DNA of 64,000 bases, from the NCBI RefSeq assembly GCF_000003815.2, contig NC_049985.1, positions 25,240,494 to 25,304,493 of the forward strand, written 5' to 3'. The DNA is from Branchiostoma floridae (taxonomy: Eukaryota > Chordata > Leptocardii > Amphioxiformes > Branchiostomatidae). Both the position numbers and the translations under genes were made by a program. The notes beneath the pieces are model-generated. The model was not told the DNA's origin and searched no databases. It saw nothing but the letters and a program-made list of their open reading frames with translations. This document shows, in pieces, positions 56,101-62,100 of the stretch (the stretch's first letter is position 1; each line of letters opens with the position of its first letter).

Positions 56101-59100
56101 CTGCTAAACTGGGAGAAGAAGATAGAAAGATTGAAAAATACACTACAAGTATGGAGATGCAGAAATCTAACCCTCTATGGAAAAATCACTATCGTCCTTA
56201 GCACTGTCTCAGATAACACATAGCATGGCAATGATTGTTACACCACCCTGGGTTATTACAGCTGTGAAAAAGGAAATCTTCAACTTTTTATGGAAAGATA
56301 AAAAAGACAGAATCAAAAGAGATGTGATAAGCCAGCCCATTGAATTGGGAGGACTAAGTATGTTAAACCTAGATTACCAGAAAAATGCACTTCTATCACG
56401 TTGGATCTATAGGCTAACATCAGAAGACAATTGTAGATGGAAAGCATTACCCCTTCTGTACCTCAGTTCTTTTGGCCCTAATAACCTTATATTAGGCATG
56501 AACTTTAAAACTGAAAGTGATGGCCCAAACCTAAACAATATTCCCACTTTTTATAAACAAGTCATACTATCCTATCACAAAGCTGATAAAGTAGATGACA
56601 TGAAACCCCTTAACCTTAGAGACCAGATAATATGGTGCGATGAAAATTCGAGATCCCAGGGTAAAACTCTCTTCTTTCCCCAGTGGATTAAAGAAGGAAT
56701 CATCTATGTGAAAGACTTATTCACTGACGGATTCCTCTCGACAGATAACCATCCAACGCTTTGTCATAGACCCAGTACTTTAATTGAACGCATTAGTCTG
56801 TATCAAGCTATACCCAGCACCTGGAAAGATTCTATTAAATGTGCTATAGACTCAGTTAACCGCCCAATACATCTTGTTATCCCAACCCCACATCTGCTTG
56901 AACAAAGAACAAAAATGAAAATCAAGACAAAATCCTGCAAATCACTTTATACTTCTCTCGTTCAGAAACATGCAGTAGTTCCAAGCTGCCAACAGAAATG
57001 GCAGACACTTTTTGATTTAGACTGTCTTAATTGGAAGAAGATTTGGAAAATGCTAGGTACAACTTCATGTAAAGAAACACAAATAGCAGAACTTAATTAC
57101 AAACTACTTCATCAAATTTTACCATGTAGTGAGAAACTAAACAAATGGAAAATACAAGATGAAGTTGGTCAAGTAATTAATCCTATATGTATATTATGTG
57201 ACAGTGGACATGTTGTCAATTATAAACATATGTTTCTGGAATGTAAAAGGCTAACTGACCTGTGGAACTTAGTACATACTAATGTACCCTATAGCCCTAG
57301 TAACCCTTATATTGATTTTGAAGAGATTATACTAGGAAAGGTAAACCAGCCAATAAATGAAAATAATCTGAAGAGAAGAATACAAATAATATCTATAGCA
57401 AAGTGGATTATCTTTAAAACATGAATCTTTTCTATGAAGCTACCACAGCCCATTTCAGGTCATAACTTATCTAACATTTTCAACTTGGAAATCAAAAACA
57501 AACTGCATGATCCGTAATGTGTTTTTAGCTCTTAAAATGCTCTTACTCTTAAAAAACTGTTTAGCCCATAGTAGATATAAGATAGGTCAAGTCCAGTCTA
57601 CTATGTTATAACATAATGTGAACCACCCTATACTCTACATGGAAATCATGTAGAGTATAGTAGTAATGCATAATAGTCCGTATATGTACATGAGAGAAAG
57701 GCTTGTATGTGCGAAGATTTTTTCCCTGTGCAATACCTATTGTACTTTTTACCACCACCTGTGCAATAGCTGTACTTGGTAGATATACTTGTTTCAACTT
57801 CCCTGTGCTGACCAAATGTACTCTTACCCATGTGATAGGAGACACATGTATCACAACCTAGTCGGTTGATCGGGTTTACTGATCGATGCTATGCTACACT
57901 CAATTGTGTAACAGCAAATGCAAATGTAACAGTACTGTGGTGGACTACCCTGTACTCTCTGCATAATTGCTGTGTATCAATATGTGTTGTTGCCATGGGT
58001 ACGGATATCTACTTTATTACATATGTATACTTAGTATTAGCCACTTATGTTCAAAACAAGCGGCCAGGGGGCCCAAACTTACACTGCTTACTCCCTGCCC
58101 AAAGACCTATCCACTAGCCAAAAATCCTGAACCTACCACTTCAGGATAACTTGAACGCCAACTTCGTCGCTACGCTGCAGTACCGCAACTTGTCGCCAGG
58201 ATGTCCATAATCAAACTTGACCTTCGTTTTCCAAACCCCTAAATAACTACCAAATATCATGCAAATCAATCCAAAGCGTCAAAAGTTATCTTGTCCGCAA
58301 ATACACACACGCACACATTCAAGTCGCTGCACTCACGACAGAAAGTGCCAGGAGTACCGTTTTCGTAGAAAACCTTGGTATACGCAACCCTACTCAAATA
58401 CCAAATATCGCGACATGCCATCCATAGCTGCTCGAGTTATACGAGGTTGACCTACATATTGGGACACAAGAACATTTTCTAACCAAAATATAACCTTCTT
58501 GGCGAAGGTAAAAAGGCTAAATAAAAAATTCACTTAAGGATATTAGAAACGTTTACCAACATTTGGTCTAGCTTAAAACCTACTTGTGTTACAGCCCAGA
58601 ATCTCCACCCTCATGGCGATGTGACCATGCCAGGACTGGACCACGAAACGCACATAACGAGCATCAACTGGGTTGTCCAGTTGGTTCTTAACAAGGCTGG
58701 TGCTGTCAACGTTACCTGGAAAAACCTGAAAGGTAGACAAATGACTTAGATGATGGTATTTTTGCTTTCCTGTGTAGTATGGATTTATTCATGAGCCCTA
58801 GATCTTCGTCACTACAATGATCAAATAAACTCTGTATATCTCTCCGAGGCCAACAATTTTGAAAGGGTCGATCAAACCAATGGATGAAGACTACTCCAAA
58901 ATAAAGGTTCAAGATAGATGTTTATAATGTAACTCCGCAGTGTTTCATTGAATTAAAGAATAACAAGAGTATGAAAACTCAAACCTGCATGAAACATTTT
59001 GTTTTGTGATGGTGCGTATTGGGTGTTGTTGGGTTGATATGGTTTGACGTTTGGCAAAATTATTCCATCATTGTTCTTATATATCTTCCTAGGAGAAATG

Positions 59101-62100
59101 GTGAGATCCAAAACTACACCATTTAGTCATCTCATAAATTTCATTTTTATTTCCTATTGTTACACCTGCACCTGGCACATATCCCAACGTGTATATAATG
59201 GTTCATTCCCAACAGAGGTGACAGGGATGGTCACAGTTGCTCTTTCTGCTAGTTGTGGATCTGTGCAGCCATCGGGTTCACCTTTTACATTTTCTGCTGG
59301 AACATATCGCTAAAGTGTATATAGTGATTCACCCCGCACACCGTTGTGACAGGGGTGGCGCGAGCTAATTGACCTCAGCTGGCTTGCTCTAGTATTCAGT
59401 TACCAGATTAATCAGGACTACTCCTGTCAAAAAGGGGTGAAAATATCTGAACGAACCACAAAACTGCAGCAAAACTACAAATGCGCGCTTAAGCACAATG
59501 GCCACAACATCTACCTCCATAGCAAACGTGATCGTAATCCATCCAGAGGTTCTAAAGATATCGGTCGGGAAACACAAACTCCAAAACATTATTCTTACCA
59601 AAAACAGTGCATTTTTTTCATGCATTTAAAAGGATATCTTGATATTTAACATACTACTTCTGAGTTAGTGTTGTCGTTGTATGTTGTCCAACTAATCAAA
59701 TCATCCGTGCTGTACTGGAGTTTGTATGACGTCACCCACTGGTTGGTATAACCAAGGAGGTTATAATTAAGCCGACCCTGAATGACGGTACCCATGACGT
59801 GGATTATTTCCCGTAAATCCACCTGAAAATCAATATTTGTTCCCTTTAAATAATGTGGTATATGAAACAAAACTAGAACGACAGGATTTAACCATCTCGA
59901 TTTAAGATAAGCGGTATGCTGAAATTAGAAATATAAATAGATAATGGTGTACAGAAAATGAAATAAAAATATTTTCAACAAGGTCGTCATATGAAAGACA
60001 CGATTGTTTAGTCTATTAACATTTATGCTAGCCGCGTGGGCCCGTCGCGTTACCTTCGCCGAGGCCGTGTCAGGCATTTTAGCGTGACCGTGTCGGGGTC
60101 GTTTAAGACATCACGAAATCACCTGCGAGATATCATTATTAGTATGCTTACCTGCAACCACTGGCCGATTGTGTTGACCTTGGCTGCCCAGCCGCCTCCA
60201 CTAGTAATCCCGTTTAACCGGCCGAGGAAAGGCGCGAGACCAGGTTCAAAGGCCGAGGATGCAGTAATGCTGTAATCAGGTATGGCGCCAGATGCCATCC
60301 CAAGTGGTTGGGGACAGGCAGGGAGGTTGACTGCAGCTGAAGGAACAAGAAGATGAAAACATTGACAACTAGAGTTCCACGACCTCATACCTTCGACAAG
60401 TGGTTTTAATCTTTTCGAGTGAAGTATTTGTAAATCTTTCCATACGATTATGCAAATAAGGTCCTGATTTGCATTTATGTTTTTTGATCATCCTTTCTAT
60501 CAAAGAGGCACAAGTTTAAAGTATTAAACTCCTATTGTAGCAGGGAAGGCCTTTTGAGTGTCTCCTTATGACTTATGTAAATATGAAAATAATTTACATG
60601 ACTTATGTCTAATAATATACACCTTCACTAAGCTCCATCATGTTGTAAGTATGAAATTCTTATCATTTACCTCTATGGTATTCTAGTATTTCCTAATCAC
60701 TTATGCAAATGAGGTCGTAATTTGGATAATCGACATCTATCTACATTTCTCCTTTTCTCAGTTACTTGTGTGACAGATTTTAAAAGTCCTATTGTGGAAT
60801 GCTATACATTCATAAACTCTCATTATCAATTATGCAAGTTAGCTGTTAATTTGTATGGATAGCTTGTTATTATGTAAGTCATCACTTAGGCTATCTACAT
60901 ACCAAAAATCATGACGACCCGTCAACACGTTCTCGAGTTATTCTCGTCCAAAGTTTGAAAGGAAATCAGCGCCTGCAGTTCTAGGGGTCGCAAAATTACA
61001 TCACTTACTCCCCTCCAAAGAGCTATCTACCGCTCAAATATCACGACCACAGCATCTCAAGAACTAGATATTTAAAAACAGCAAGTGCCGCTGCAGAACC
61101 ATAACAAATTGCTAGGGGACCGAAAATCTAATCGTTTTCAGGTCTCATCAAGGCCTTTCCACATACCAAATATCGATACAATCCATTCAAGCGTTCTCGA
61201 GTTTTGCTGGTCGCAAGTGTCTGGAGCGAGCTGCTATTCGGCGCTACTCAGGTGACCTCAATGAGACTGTCGCAACTGTCTGGAGCGAGCTGTCATTCGG
61301 CACCACTAATGTGACCTCAATACGACAGTAATTGCCCCAGGTGCGGCCATTGGACACCGGGAAGGACCCCTACTCCTTTCGATAAGCATGGTGGGATTTT
61401 TGACGTGCTCGAGGATTGGCTCTCTTAAAACACGGGGCCTCCATTAAACGTCTTATCCGAGGGACGGCCCTAACCGAAGCTAGGTACAAAACCGAAGCTA
61501 GCTATAGGTGTAACCATCAAACGAAGGTGAGGGTTTATCAAGAAAACAAAACTATTGGCAGAAACAGCAATGTCCCCATTTACAATACTCGTAACTACAC
61601 TCGCAGGTTGGCAAGGATTATGACTCAGATTAAGAGCACGACGATGCGGTGATGCTGCCATTCCAAATGAATGTGCACAGGATAGAAGTAGGACTTTAAA
61701 ACTCACCCGATGGACCCCAACGTTAAAACCATTGGCTGAGAGAGACTTTTCCATAACTATAACTGTCTATAGTTTTTCTTCTGCATTAGACAAGCAAAAT
61801 TTAATAATAACCACCCTTACACACTGTTTTCTCAGTCAAACGGCTGCGAACATTTAGGCTTATTCTATTTACTTGACATCTTTTATAGCTGCGCATCTAA
61901 TGACTTTCCTTGAGCTATTCTATCTGTTCTTACAAGGCAACGAAAAGAGGAAAAGGTGCATCGTGATATGTGATAAAAGATGACGTGCCGTTCTGGTATC
62001 ATCATTACGGCTGTCTTTAATTTTTTCCAATGATTATGGAAAAGACTAAATTAAAAATTCACTTTAAGATATTAGAAATGTTTACCAACATCTGGTCTAG

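Larger units (their letters stand above)
53790..57640 (+). mobile_element. L1/Tx1-type LINE, decayed, with internal insertion
   Basis: Starts with two copies of a ~100-bp 5' unit containing CCACCCTATTTTG (53810 and 53909). ORF pieces: apurinic endonuclease (54092-54517), a connector (54535-54640, 54978-55259), RT palm fragment with the ADD box (55699-56031) and the C-terminal part (56177-57424). Several frameshifts and stops separate the pieces. The RT fingers and first catalytic motif are missing. It sits 35 bases from the right end of CACTA copy 2, in the D3-D2 intron, antisense to the gene. Confidence 0.85.
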
